64,000 nt of DNA, from positions 1 through 64,000 of the forward strand of contig CACHMU010000003.1 in the NCBI GenBank assembly GCA_902581045.1. Direction: 5' to 3'. A program made the translations under genes and the position numbers. Every line of letters begins with the position of its first letter. Positions within the stretch are counted from its first letter, which is position 1. The notes beneath the pieces are model-generated. The model ran no database searches and was not told where the DNA came from. It worked only from the letters and a program-made list of their open reading frames with translations. Source of the stretch: an uncultured Fidelibacterota bacterium. Lineage in GTDB: Bacteria; Fidelibacterota; Marinisomatia; Marinisomatales; TCS55. This document shows, one piece after another, positions 1 through 8,910 of this stretch.

Positions 1-531
1 CTTAAAGATGTTAATAACGCAATCGATATGGTGCTTAAGGATAATGATTCTATGTTATTTATGATAGGAGAGCGAAAAAATGAACTTGGCGGAAGTGCTT
101 ACTATAATTTATATGATGAACTTGGATCTAATGTTCCAATGCCTGATTTAGATGAAGTTAGGAATCAAATATATGCGATTACAGATTGCATAGATTTTAA
201 ACTTATTAAATCTTGTCACGATATTTCTGATGGTGGTGTTGTATGCTCAATCATTGAAATGGCTATTAGCAATTCAATCGGATGTGATTTGACTTTTAAT
301 GACAAATTGCCCCTTTATCAAACTTTGTTTTCTGAAACAGGTGGATTTGTAATTGAAGTAGATAAAAACAATATTAATGATATAGAGTCTATTTTTGAAA
401 AATATAAAATAAATGTAATTCCAATTGGCAAAACGACCAACACGCCAACTATAATGATTAATCAGACTATTGAACTCTCCATTGATCATCTTAAGATTAC
501 TTGGGAAAACGGATTAAGAGAAAAACTATAA
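1..531 (+). CDS. purL: PurL, FGAM synthase large subunit, C-terminal part (5' truncated by window)
   Basis: The reading frame is open from base 1, upstream of the ATG used by the ORF track at 28, so this is the 3' end of a longer gene. The fragment holds the C-terminal AIRS-like half of phosphoribosylformylglycinamidine synthase, with the motif CHDISDGG typical of PurL. It stops at REKL without a glutaminase domain. This indicates the small PurL type, which needs separate PurQ and PurS. Both are supplied by the fused gene two positions downstream. The enzyme performs step 4 of purine synthesis, FGAR to FGAM, in the cytoplasm. The stop overlaps the purM start by one base (TAATG), implying translational coupling. 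Confidence 0.93.
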   Translation, partial: LKDVNNAIDMVLKDNDSMLFMIGERKNELGGSAYYNLYDELGSNVPMPDLDEVRNQIYAITDCIDFKLIKSCHDISDGGVVCSIIEMAISNSIGCDLTFNDKLPLYQTLFSETGGFVIEVDKNNINDIESIFEKYKINVIPIGKTTNTPTIMINQTIELSIDHLKITWENGLREKL

Positions 532-1568
532 TGAAGAAATTAGATTATAAGTCAGCTGGTGTAGATATTGATGCTGGAAATCAAGCAGTGGACTTAATTA
601 AATCCAAAGTTAAATCAACCTTTACAAAAAACGTTTTAACGGGTATTGGTTCTTTTGGTTCACTATATGATTTAAAACCAATTCTACAAAAATATGATAA
701 TCCTGTTCTGGTTCAAAGCATTGATGGTGTCGGCACTAAAACTATTATTGCAAAAAAAATGAAAAAATATGATACCATTGGTATTGATCTTTTAAGCGCA
801 GCTGCGAATGACATTTTAGTGATGGGTGCTCGCCCCTTAACCTTTCTGGACTATATTGCGAACGACAAACTAGACCCCCTAATAATTAAGGAAATTATTG
901 ATGGAATGGTATCTGCATGTAAAGATAGTGGGGTATCACTTGTTGGTGGAGAAACAGCTGAAATGCCAGATGTTTATCTTACTGGTGAACATGATTTGGT
1001 TGGAGTAATAACTGGGGTTGTTGAAAAGAAGAAAATAATAACAGGTGAAAAAATTCAACATGGGGATGTGGTCTTAGGTTTACCATCAAGCGGGTTACAC
1101 ACAAATGGTTTTTCACTAGCAAGAAAAATATTTTTTGAATACGGAGGATATAGTATTTCAGATAATATTGATGAACTAGATAAATCAGTAGGCCTTACGT
1201 TGCTTGAACCCCACACAAACTATACCAATCATGTTTTCTCCTTATTAAACAAATCTATTCCAATAAATGGGATTGCACATATTACAGGTGGCGGGTTGGT
1301 AGAAAATATTCCTAGAATACTTCCAAATAATTGTGCGGTGGAAATAATTGATAATAGCTGGCCGATATTGTCTGTATTTAAAGTGATGCAATCAATTGGG
1401 AATGTTAGTTTAGATGAAATGTACAGAGCTTTCAATATGGGTATAGGAATGGTATTTATTGTAAACCCTGACAATATGGATGAAATAATATTAAACCTTA
1501 AACCCCTAACAGAAGTTTTTCATATTGGTAATGTTATTAAAGGTGTGAATGAAGTAGTGTTTAAATAA
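531..1568 (+). CDS. purM: PurM, phosphoribosylformylglycinamidine cyclo-ligase (AIR synthetase)
   Basis: This enzyme converts FGAM to AIR with ATP, step 5 of purine synthesis. The protein of 345 aa has the usual length. It carries the family motifs DGVGTK near residue 65 and GGETAEMPDVY near residue 140. The ORF track starts at 501, which would put 30 bases inside purL. The ATG at 531 overlaps the purL stop by one base, and the protein then begins MKKLDYKSAGVDIDAG, matching PurM N-termini, so 531 is preferred. It ends in a one-base overlap with the purQ-purS start. It is the second gene of the purine operon. Confidence 0.96.
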   Translation: MKKLDYKSAGVDIDAGNQAVDLIKSKVKSTFTKNVLTGIGSFGSLYDLKPILQKYDNPVLVQSIDGVGTKTIIAKKMKKYDTIGIDLLSAAANDILVMGARPLTFLDYIANDKLDPLIIKEIIDGMVSACKDSGVSLVGGETAEMPDVYLTGEHDLVGVITGVVEKKKIITGEKIQHGDVVLGLPSSGLHTNGFSLARKIFFEYGGYSISDNIDELDKSVGLTLLEPHTNYTNHVFSLLNKSIPINGIAHITGGGLVENIPRILPNNCAVEIIDNSWPILSVFKVMQSIGNVSLDEMYRAFNMGIGMVFIVNPDNMDEIILNLKPLTEVFHIGNVIKGVNEVVFK

Positions 1569-2821
1569 TGGCAAAGATAGCAATCATACAATTTCCGGGA
1601 TCCAATACTGAAAGAGAAACCTTTATGGCCTGCGAGAGAACAGGGTTAACCCCGGTAGAATTTTTGTGGAACGAACCGGTGCAGGAATTGTCAAAATTTC
1701 ATGGTTATATTTTAGTCGGAGGTTTTTCATATGAAGACAGATCTAGAGCAGGTGTAATAGCATCATTAGAACCAATAATAGATAAACTTAAATTAGAATC
1801 AGAAAGTGGAAAACCAATTTTAGGTATATGTAATGGGGCTCAAATTTTAATTGAAAGCGGAATGGTTCCGGGGTTAAGAAATTATCAAGTTGGGGCGGCC
1901 CTTACTGATAATAAAAGAATACAAAACAATCAAATAGTCGGAGTTGGGTATTATAATACATGGGCAAATCTAAAAATGGGTGTTGAGCCAAACAGGTGTG
2001 CGTTCACCAGGCATATGAAAAAAGACGATTGGATGAATATACCACTTGCTCATGGTGAAGGAAGATTTGTCCTTCCAAAACCATTGTTAAAAGAAATGAT
2101 TGATAGCCAACAAACAGTATATAGATATTGTGATAATGATGGTAATGTAATAGATGAATTCCCTACTAATCCAAACGGGTCGGAGTATAGCTTAGCTGGA
2201 GTCTGTAATCCACAGGGAAATGTTATGGCTATTATGCCGCATCCAGAACGCACCCCAAATGGAGACGCGATTTTTTCATCTATGTTGGAATATGTTAATG
2301 AAGGAAACCCAAGAACAAATCATCAATTAAGTTCAAAAAAAGTACCCTTAGAAATTAATGATTATAAAAACAATAATAATACTGAGTGGATAATTGATAT
2401 GATAATTAATGATAACGAAGCATCTTCGGTCCAAAATGCCCTCATACAAAAAGGATACGATGTTTTATTATCAAGACAGACACATTGGGAGATAGAAATT
2501 GATGAAAATATTGATGAAATATTAACAAAAATAGACACAACGGGAGAATTATATAATTCTAATAAAGAATACTTGAGTGAAATTAAGTCAAACGAGAATA
2601 CAGTGTCTTTTTTAATCCGACAAAAAGAAGACATACATGGTCGAGCTAAATATGAATCTCTTACAGAAAAATTTGGAATAAGTGAGGTTTTAAATATTAA
2701 ACACGGAGTAATATGGAATGTAATTGTAAACAGCGGTAATTTTGAATCAACAATAAACAGTATTTTAGGAACAAACATATTATTTAACACATTATCTTAT
2801 GAATGCTATAGAATCAAATAA
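1568..2821 (+). CDS. purQ: PurQ glutaminase fused to C-terminal PurS-like domains (FGAM synthase subunits)
   Basis: Residues 1-245 are the PurQ class I glutamine amidotransferase that feeds ammonia to PurL. The nucleophile is the Cys of GICNGAQ near residue 88, and the His/Glu pair is in MPHPERTPNGDAIF near 225. Typical PurQ proteins are about 225-270 aa; this one has 417. After a linker at about 246-271, residues 346-416 resemble PurS: DIHGRAKYESL, then a FGISEVLNIKHG strand, then LFNTLSYECYRI aligned by eye with the PurS end LANTVIEDYRYEV. Residues 272-340 look like a second, more diverged copy (IIDMIIND, helix, VLLSRQTHWEIEID). PurS acts as a dimer, so a tandem copy may mimic it. The PurQ assignment is firm, the second PurS repeat is inference. 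Confidence 0.9.
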   Translation: MAKIAIIQFPGSNTERETFMACERTGLTPVEFLWNEPVQELSKFHGYILVGGFSYEDRSRAGVIASLEPIIDKLKLESESGKPILGICNGAQILIESGMVPGLRNYQVGAALTDNKRIQNNQIVGVGYYNTWANLKMGVEPNRCAFTRHMKKDDWMNIPLAHGEGRFVLPKPLLKEMIDSQQTVYRYCDNDGNVIDEFPTNPNGSEYSLAGVCNPQGNVMAIMPHPERTPNGDAIFSSMLEYVNEGNPRTNHQLSSKKVPLEINDYKNNNNTEWIIDMIINDNEASSVQNALIQKGYDVLLSRQTHWEIEIDENIDEILTKIDTTGELYNSNKEYLSEIKSNENTVSFLIRQKEDIHGRAKYESLTEKFGISEVLNIKHGVIWNVIVNSGNFESTINSILGTNILFNTLSYECYRIK

Positions 2822-3785
2822 ACATTACAAAAAACGGATTAATTCCGAATTACAAAACACATTAACAGAGACCAATCTTTCTCAAGGGAATAAAAGGACA
2901 GGAAAAGTTAGGGACCAATATGAACTTGAAGACAAAATTGTCTTAATCACAACGGATAGGCAAAGTGCTTTTGATAGAGTATTAGCATCAATTCCTTTTA
3001 AAGGGCAGGTCCTAAACCTTACTAGTGCCTGGTGGTTTGAACAAACAAAAGAGATTATTCCCAATCAGGTAATAAATATTCCAGATCCAAATGTTACTCT
3101 TGCTAAAAAGTGTAACGTTATACCTATAGAATTTGTTGTCCGAGGTTTTATTACAGGAAGCACAAGTACTTCACTTTGGACTGTATATAATAATGGTGAC
3201 AGAGAGTATTGTGGTAATATTATTCCAGATGGATTAGTAAAAAATCAAAAGCTAGAAGAAAATATGCTTACGCCAACCACAAAGGAAGAAGACCACGATC
3301 GCCCCATTGCTCCAAGTGAAATTGTTTCCGAAGGATGGATGACTCAAAATGATTGGGATTATTGCAGCGTAAAGGCCCTTGAATTATTTTCTTTTGGACA
3401 AAAAAAAGCAGCTGAGAATGGTATGATTCTTGTTGATACAAAATATGAAATGGGACATGATGATGATGGAAATATTTTATTAATTGATGAAATTCACACA
3501 CCTGACTCAAGTCGCTATTGGATAGCCGATACATATGAGGAAAGAATGGCTAACGGATTTGAGCCACAAAATATTGATAAGGAATTTTTGCGGCTTTGGT
3601 TTGTTGATAACTGTGATCCATATAATGATGAACAACTACCAGAAGCTCCAAATGATTTAGTATCTGAGCTTTCAAGTCGATATATATACTTATATGAAAC
3701 CATTACCGGTCAGTCATTCCCCTTTCCTGAAGCCGATCTCTCAATTCATGAAAGAATTAATAGTAATTTAAAGGATCTAATATGA
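2799..3785 (+). CDS. purC: PurC, SAICAR synthase
   Basis: PurC ligates CAIR and aspartate with ATP to give SAICAR (step 7). The protein has 328 aa. The N-terminal GKVRDQYEL and TTDRQSAFDRVLASIPFKGQVL are family signatures, as is FVVRGFITGSTSTSLW. The later motif VDTKYEMGHDDDGNILLIDEIHTPDSSR completes the ATP/Mg site. The start at 2799 lies 23 bases inside purQ-purS. It is the only suitable ATG before the conserved NTLTETN segment, and no clear Shine-Dalgarno is visible. The gene ends in a four-base overlap (ATGA type) with purE, an adjacency that mirrors the PurC-PurE fusion of animal PAICS. Confidence 0.95.
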   Translation: MNAIESNKHYKKRINSELQNTLTETNLSQGNKRTGKVRDQYELEDKIVLITTDRQSAFDRVLASIPFKGQVLNLTSAWWFEQTKEIIPNQVINIPDPNVTLAKKCNVIPIEFVVRGFITGSTSTSLWTVYNNGDREYCGNIIPDGLVKNQKLEENMLTPTTKEEDHDRPIAPSEIVSEGWMTQNDWDYCSVKALELFSFGQKKAAENGMILVDTKYEMGHDDDGNILLIDEIHTPDSSRYWIADTYEERMANGFEPQNIDKEFLRLWFVDNCDPYNDEQLPEAPNDLVSELSSRYIYLYETITGQSFPFPEADLSIHERINSNLKDLI

Positions 3786-4168
3786 ATGTTGTAATTATAA
3801 TGGGTTCAACATCTGATGAGCCACACGCAAAAAAAATCACCGATAAATTAGATGAGTTTGGTATTAGCTGGGAACAGCATGCCGCTTCAGCTCATAAAGA
3901 ACCCCTGAAGGTTTTGGAAATTCTAAACGCTAACAAAGACAAAGAAAATATTGTATATATTACTATAGCAGGAAGATCCAATGCTTTGTCAGGGTTTGTT
4001 GCGGCAAACTCTGAATTCCCGACACTAGGCTGTCCACCTTTTTCAGATAAAGCAGATATGCTCGTAAATATTCACTCCACACTTCAAATGCCAAGCAATA
4101 CACCAGTAATGACTGTTGTGGATCCCGGGAACTGCGCGCTGGCTGTTAAACGAATTTTTGGTGTTTAG
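3782..4168 (+). CDS. purE: PurE, class II (CO2-using) AIR carboxylase
   Basis: This 128 aa enzyme carboxylates AIR to CAIR (step 6). The N-terminus IIMGSTSDEPHAKKI and the SAHKEP segment are general PurE features. The central motif AGRSNALSGFVAAN, followed by CPPFSDK, matches class II enzymes (animal PAICS, Treponema type: AGRSNGLGPV and CPP). Class I enzymes have an AGGAAHLPGM motif instead. Class II enzymes use CO2 directly and need no PurK. No purK is present in this otherwise complete operon, which agrees. The protein is shorter than most class I PurE (about 160 aa). It overlaps purC by 4 bases and purB by 8. Confidence 0.92.
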   Translation: MNVVIIMGSTSDEPHAKKITDKLDEFGISWEQHAASAHKEPLKVLEILNANKDKENIVYITIAGRSNALSGFVAANSEFPTLGCPPFSDKADMLVNIHSTLQMPSNTPVMTVVDPGNCALAVKRIFGV

Positions 4169-5510
4169 TCAACTTAATGCTATTTCACCACTTGATGGAC
4201 GTTATGCAAGTAGCGTAAAGGCTCTCGCTGATTACTTTTCAGAATCTGCCCTTATGCAGTATCGGCTAAAAGTCGAGATTGAATATCTTATTGCTCTGGG
4301 TAGTGAAAAAAAGATTGATGGTCTTCCAGCATTCTCTAAAAGCGAACAGATAACGTTAAGAAAAATTTATCAAAACTTTAATAATTCAGCTGCCCAAAAA
4401 ATAAAAGATATTGAGGCAACAACAAAACACGATGTGAAGGCAATTGAATATTATATTCAAAGTAAGTTAAGAAAAAAACTACATCCATGGGTTCATTTTG
4501 CACTTACATCAGAAGATGTAAACAATTTATCCTATTCATTAATGTGGGAAAATTGTTTAAAAAAAGTTTATTTACCCAAGCTAATATCAATTAATAAGCA
4601 ATTAATAAGGCTTGCAAAAAAGTATAAAAACTCATCTATGCTAGCTTTGACTCATGGTCAACCAGCTACTCCAACAACTTTTGGGAAAGAATTAGCAGTA
4701 TATTGCTCAAGAATAAAACGACAAATAAATAAGATAAAATCTCATGATCTTCTTGGAAAATTTGGTGGGGCAACAGGCACATGGTCAGCGCATCAAATTG
4801 CATATCCAAAAGTAAATTGGATTCGTTTTGCAAAAAAATATATTAAATCAATTGGTCTTACACCCAATTTAATCACAACACAAATTGAACCACACGATTC
4901 TGCTGCGGAGAGTTATTACCAAATAGTTTTAGTTAATTCTATTCTGGCCGATCTATGTAAAGATATATGGCAGTATGTTAGCAGAGGAATTTTAAGTCAA
5001 AAAAAAGTTGCTGGTGAGGTAGGTTCATCCACTATGCCCCATAAAATAAATCCCATACAATTTGAAAATGCAGAAGGGAATATCGGTATAGCAAATTCTA
5101 TTTTAACGCACCTAGCACAAAAACTCCCCAATTCAAGAATGCAGAGAGACTTAACCGACTCAACGACCTTACGAAATCAAGGTGTAGCTTTAGGACATTC
5201 CTATTTAGCTTTAAACAATATATCAAAAGGGATGAAAAGAGTAACTATCAATAAATTGGAAATGGATAAAGAGCTAAATGATCATTGGGAAATATTAGCT
5301 GAAGCAGTACAAACGATACTTAGGAAAGCTGGCCAATTAGATGCATATGAGAAATTAAAAAGTTTTACTCGCGGACAAAGTATTAATGTAGAGGAATTAT
5401 CAAAACATATTAACGAGTTAAACATATCCCCAGAAGACAAAAAGAGACTATCGTCTCTAACCCCACAATCATATATTGGGATTGCAAATAAATTGGTTGA
5501 ACTAATATAA
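4161..5510 (+). CDS. purB: PurB, adenylosuccinate lyase
   Basis: PurB cleaves SAICAR to AICAR and fumarate (step 8) and also adenylosuccinate to AMP. The fumarase/aspartase superfamily signature GSSTMPHKINPIQFEN is present near residue 290, with THGQPATPTTFGKE earlier. The length of 449 aa and the N-terminus QLNAISPLDGRY match the E. coli-type enzyme. The ORF track begins at 4116, deep within purE. The GTG at 4161 gives the N-terminus M-FSQLNAISPLDGRY and an 8-base overlap with purE, so I choose it. A TTG one codon upstream is the alternative. The stop overlaps the purF ATG by one base. Confidence 0.94.
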   Translation: MFSQLNAISPLDGRYASSVKALADYFSESALMQYRLKVEIEYLIALGSEKKIDGLPAFSKSEQITLRKIYQNFNNSAAQKIKDIEATTKHDVKAIEYYIQSKLRKKLHPWVHFALTSEDVNNLSYSLMWENCLKKVYLPKLISINKQLIRLAKKYKNSSMLALTHGQPATPTTFGKELAVYCSRIKRQINKIKSHDLLGKFGGATGTWSAHQIAYPKVNWIRFAKKYIKSIGLTPNLITTQIEPHDSAAESYYQIVLVNSILADLCKDIWQYVSRGILSQKKVAGEVGSSTMPHKINPIQFENAEGNIGIANSILTHLAQKLPNSRMQRDLTDSTTLRNQGVALGHSYLALNNISKGMKRVTINKLEMDKELNDHWEILAEAVQTILRKAGQLDAYEKLKSFTRGQSINVEELSKHINELNISPEDKKRLSSLTPQSYIGIANKLVELI

Positions 5511-6997
5511 TGTGTGGGATAGCTGGAATATTTTCACACAAGCCAGTTGCGTCAGAACTTTATGATAGTATAATTAATTTACAACACCGGGGACAAGATG
5601 CGGCAGGAATTATGACCTATGATAAACGGATGCATAAAGAAAAAGGTGTTGGTCTTGCTAAAGAAATTTTTAATTCCGAAAACATGGAGTTACTTACTGG
5701 CAATATAGGTATTTCGCATAATCGCTATCCAACACATGGCGGATTTAGCCATGGGGAGGTGCAACCCTTTTGGACATCTGTTCCTTATGGGATTGCTCTT
5801 GCCCATAATGGAAATTTGACTAACTATAACGAACTTGCTTCAGAGGTAACCAAAACCGAAACTCGTTATTTGAATACTAATAGTGATTCTGAAGTACTAT
5901 TGCATTTATTTGCAGATGCCCTTCATAAGGATTCACCACCACAAACAAGCAAAGAGTTTTTTGAGCTACTTTGTGAATCAGTTAGTAATATTTTTAATAA
6001 AGTAAGAGGTGCTTACTCAGTGACCTCAATTATAATAGGTAAGGGCTTAGTTGTATTTAGAGACCCTCATGGCATTAGACCGCTGGTTAAAGGAGAAAGA
6101 TCAAATGGTAATGGAGGAAAAGACTATATTTTTGCTTCTGAAAACACCATGTTCTATGCAATGGGATATGAACCCCAAGGAACAGTACTACCAGGAGAGC
6201 TTATTTATGTTGATGAAAATGGAGAGATATTTAGTAAGCGACTTATAAAAAAAGAATTTAATCCCTGTATATTTGAATATGTCTATTTTGCTAGACCTGA
6301 TGCTACTTTAAATGATGTAAGTGTATATCGATCACGATTAAGAATGGGGCAAAACCTTGCTGATTCATGGAAAGAAAAATATCCAGATAAAACCCCAGAT
6401 ATTGTAATCCCTGCGCCAAGCACCGCCAATACAGCTGCCCTTTCTTTTGCTAATGCTTTAGGGGTTAGGTATTCTGAAGGGTTATATAAAAACACTTTTA
6501 TAGGTAGAACCTTTATTATGCCTGGACAGGAAGAAAGAAAAAAATCTGTTAAATATAAATTGGTACCTCAAGAGCTAGAAATTCGAGATAAAAAAGTAAT
6601 GATCTTAGATGATAGTATCGTTCGTGGTAATACCAGCAGAGAGATTGTAAGAATGTTAAAAGATTTTGGTGCTAAAGAAGTTTATTTTACAGTTGCATGT
6701 CCGCCAGTTAAGTCGCCCTGTTTTTATGGAGTAGATATGCCCACTAAAAAAGAACTGATTGCTGGCAATATGTCTGAACAACAAATAGAAAAATATTTAG
6801 AAGTTGATGCCCTACTATATCAAACAATTGAGGATCTTGTTGAAGCAGTAACTCGCAGAGGGAATCATTATATAGATCGTCCTTGCATGGCATGTCTTGA
6901 TGGATACTATGTTGCAAAGGATATAGATAATGCAAAGATTACTGAAATGGAAGAGATGAGAACATTTGATCGAACAAGTGGAGATTCAGTAAGTTAA
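5510..6997 (+). CDS. purF: PurF, amidophosphoribosyltransferase
   Basis: PurF makes phosphoribosylamine from PRPP and glutamine, the committed first step. The protein starts MCGIAG, so Cys2 becomes the N-terminal nucleophile after Met removal, with no propeptide as in Bacillus. The N-terminal Ntn-glutaminase domain has NLQHRGQDAAGI and HNRYPTHGG. The phosphoribosyltransferase domain has the PRPP loop VMILDDSIVRGNTSRE near 365. Cysteines in NPCIFEYVYFARPD, KSPCFYGVD and RPCMACLDG sit where Bacillus-type PurF binds a 4Fe-4S cluster, so a cluster is likely (inference). The length of 495 aa is normal. A 23-base gap follows before purD, the largest in the operon upstream of purH. Confidence 0.96.
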   Translation: MCGIAGIFSHKPVASELYDSIINLQHRGQDAAGIMTYDKRMHKEKGVGLAKEIFNSENMELLTGNIGISHNRYPTHGGFSHGEVQPFWTSVPYGIALAHNGNLTNYNELASEVTKTETRYLNTNSDSEVLLHLFADALHKDSPPQTSKEFFELLCESVSNIFNKVRGAYSVTSIIIGKGLVVFRDPHGIRPLVKGERSNGNGGKDYIFASENTMFYAMGYEPQGTVLPGELIYVDENGEIFSKRLIKKEFNPCIFEYVYFARPDATLNDVSVYRSRLRMGQNLADSWKEKYPDKTPDIVIPAPSTANTAALSFANALGVRYSEGLYKNTFIGRTFIMPGQEERKKSVKYKLVPQELEIRDKKVMILDDSIVRGNTSREIVRMLKDFGAKEVYFTVACPPVKSPCFYGVDMPTKKELIAGNMSEQQIEKYLEVDALLYQTIEDLVEAVTRRGNHYIDRPCMACLDGYYVAKDIDNAKITEMEEMRTFDRTSGDSVS

Positions 6998-7020
6998 AAT
7001 TCTTTTAACATTTTTAATAA

Positions 7021-8334
7021 ATGAAACATAAAATATTAGTTGTTGGTTCTGGCGCTAGAGAGCATGCTATTATACGCGCACTAAATCGCTCTGTTCATAA
7101 AAAAGAGATTTATTGTATTGCTTCTAATATGAATCCTGGAATCGTTAACTCTTGTGAAAACTTCACTATGGGTGATATCAACGATCCAACATTTGTTACA
7201 AATTATGCAAGACATGTATCTGCGACCATAGCTATTATTGGTCCTGAAAACCCACTGGCAGCAGGTGTAGCTGATGTATTATGGTCTATTGGCATTAAAA
7301 CAGTTGGACCAACAAGGGACCTTGCTCAGATTGAATCTTCCAAAGCATTCACAAGAAATTTGTTAAAAGAATATCATATACCTGGTGGACCAGAGTATAA
7401 GACCTTTAGCTCCATGCGAGGAGTAGAAGATTTTTTAAATACTTTGGAAGACAATTATGTTGTTAAATATGATGGTCTGATGGGTGGTAAAGGAGTTAAG
7501 GTTGCTGGGGAACACTTACATTCACATACGGAAGCTTTAGCTTACTGTAAAGAATTATTGGATAGTGATGCTCAGTTTGTAATTGAAGAAAAATTTATTG
7601 GTGAAGAGTTTTCACTTATGAGTTTTTGTGATGGTGATAATCTTAAACACATGCCAGCAGTTCAAGATCACAAACGAGCTTATGACGGTGATACTGGACC
7701 TAATACTGGCGGTATGGGAACATATTCTGATAGCAATCACTCCTTGCCTTTTTTAACAAAACAAGATATAGATGATGCTAAAACAATTAATCAAGCTACT
7801 GCAAAAGCTATAAAAAATAAATTTGATTTATCATATAGAGGAATACTCTATGGCGGCTTTATGGCTACAGCTAATGGTGTTAAACTAATTGAATACAATG
7901 CAAGGTTCGGGGATCCAGAGGCAATGAATGTTTTATCAATATTAGAGTCTGATTTCGTTGATATTTGTTATGCCATTGTTAACGGAAACCTTAATGATGT
8001 ACCAGTAAAATTTTCAACAAAAGCAACAGTTTGTAAATATGCTGTCCCAAATGGTTATCCAGACAATCCAGTTAAAGGTCAAGAAATTGACGTTTCTAAA
8101 ATATCAAACCATAATGGTTTATATTATGCATCCGTTAATATTCAAAAAGAAAAACTAGTGGAATCAGGAAGTCGAACTATTGCTTATGTGGGTATTGCGG
8201 ATTCTATTTTTGATGCAGAAACAATTGCTGAAAATGAAATAATATCTATTGAGGGTCCACTTTTTCATAGAAAAGATATTGGTAAAAAAGAATTAATTCA
8301 GAAAAGAATAGATCACATGAAAAGTTTACGATGA
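7021..8334 (+). CDS. purD: PurD, phosphoribosylamine-glycine ligase (GAR synthetase)
   Basis: PurD joins glycine to phosphoribosylamine with ATP (step 2). The 437 aa protein has the N-terminal ILVVGSGAREHAI motif. An ATP-grasp domain follows with VKYDGLMGGKGVKVAG near residue 155, then DGDTGPNTGGMGTYS and the metal-binding EYNARFGDPEAMN near 295. All are standard for the family. It starts with ATG 23 bases after purF and overlaps purN by four bases (ATGA), so it is translationally coupled to purN. Nothing unusual was seen. Confidence 0.96.
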   Translation: MKHKILVVGSGAREHAIIRALNRSVHKKEIYCIASNMNPGIVNSCENFTMGDINDPTFVTNYARHVSATIAIIGPENPLAAGVADVLWSIGIKTVGPTRDLAQIESSKAFTRNLLKEYHIPGGPEYKTFSSMRGVEDFLNTLEDNYVVKYDGLMGGKGVKVAGEHLHSHTEALAYCKELLDSDAQFVIEEKFIGEEFSLMSFCDGDNLKHMPAVQDHKRAYDGDTGPNTGGMGTYSDSNHSLPFLTKQDIDDAKTINQATAKAIKNKFDLSYRGILYGGFMATANGVKLIEYNARFGDPEAMNVLSILESDFVDICYAIVNGNLNDVPVKFSTKATVCKYAVPNGYPDNPVKGQEIDVSKISNHNGLYYASVNIQKEKLVESGSRTIAYVGIADSIFDAETIAENEIISIEGPLFHRKDIGKKELIQKRIDHMKSLR

Positions 8335-8903
8335 TAAACCTTGGTGTTTTAGGATCAACAAAAGGTACTGATTTACAAGTCATTATTGATGCTATATCTG
8401 AAAAAAAACTCAATGCTAAAATTGCAGTTGTTATATCAAACAACTCTGATGCATTTATACTTAGACGAGCAAAGAATCATGATATCCCCGCAAAACTTAT
8501 TTCACACAAAAGTAAAGAGCGACATATATTTGATTCTGAAATAACTTTGATTCTTAAAAAACATAAAGTTGACCTAGTATTGCTTATTGGATTTATGAGA
8601 ATATTATCTTCAGAATTTTGTAAAGAATGGAATAAAAAAATAATTAACGTTCATCCGTCATTATTACCTAAGTATAGTGGTGGAATGGACACCAGTGTTC
8701 ATGAACAGGTTTTAAAAAATGGCGATAAAGAAACTGGATGTACAATTCATTATGTCACAGATCAGTTAGATGCGGGACCAATATTAATGCAATCAAAATG
8801 TGAAGTTAAAGATTCAGACACAGTTGATACATTAAAAGAACGAGTACAAAAATTAGAAGGAGATTTGTTTATTGATTGTATTAAGCTATTAGATAAATCT
8901 TAA
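8331..8903 (+). CDS. purN: PurN, GAR transformylase (formyl-THF dependent)
   Basis: PurN transfers formyl from 10-formyl-THF to GAR (step 3). The 190 aa protein contains the catalytic NVHPSLLPKY (Asn and His) and TDQLDAGPILMQ (Asp), as in E. coli PurN. The N-terminal phosphate-binding LGSTKGTDLQ replaces the more common SGxGSNLQ loop and keeps glycine and a hydroxyl residue. Its start overlaps the purD stop by 4 bases. The hotdog thioesterase gene begins 7 bases after its stop. Confidence 0.93.
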   Translation: MINLGVLGSTKGTDLQVIIDAISEKKLNAKIAVVISNNSDAFILRRAKNHDIPAKLISHKSKERHIFDSEITLILKKHKVDLVLLIGFMRILSSEFCKEWNKKIINVHPSLLPKYSGGMDTSVHEQVLKNGDKETGCTIHYVTDQLDAGPILMQSKCEVKDSDTVDTLKERVQKLEGDLFIDCIKLLDKS

Positions 8904-8910
8904 TTAAATA

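Noticed and set aside
501-530. Upstream start of purM
   Set aside because: Would overlap purL by 31 bases and add a non-family N-terminus; ATG 531 fits.
4116-4160. Upstream start of purB
   Set aside because: Lies well inside purE and adds 15 residues absent from PurB; GTG 4161 fits the family N-terminus.
6051-6248. 65 aa ORF within purF
   Set aside because: Alternative frame of purF with no family features.
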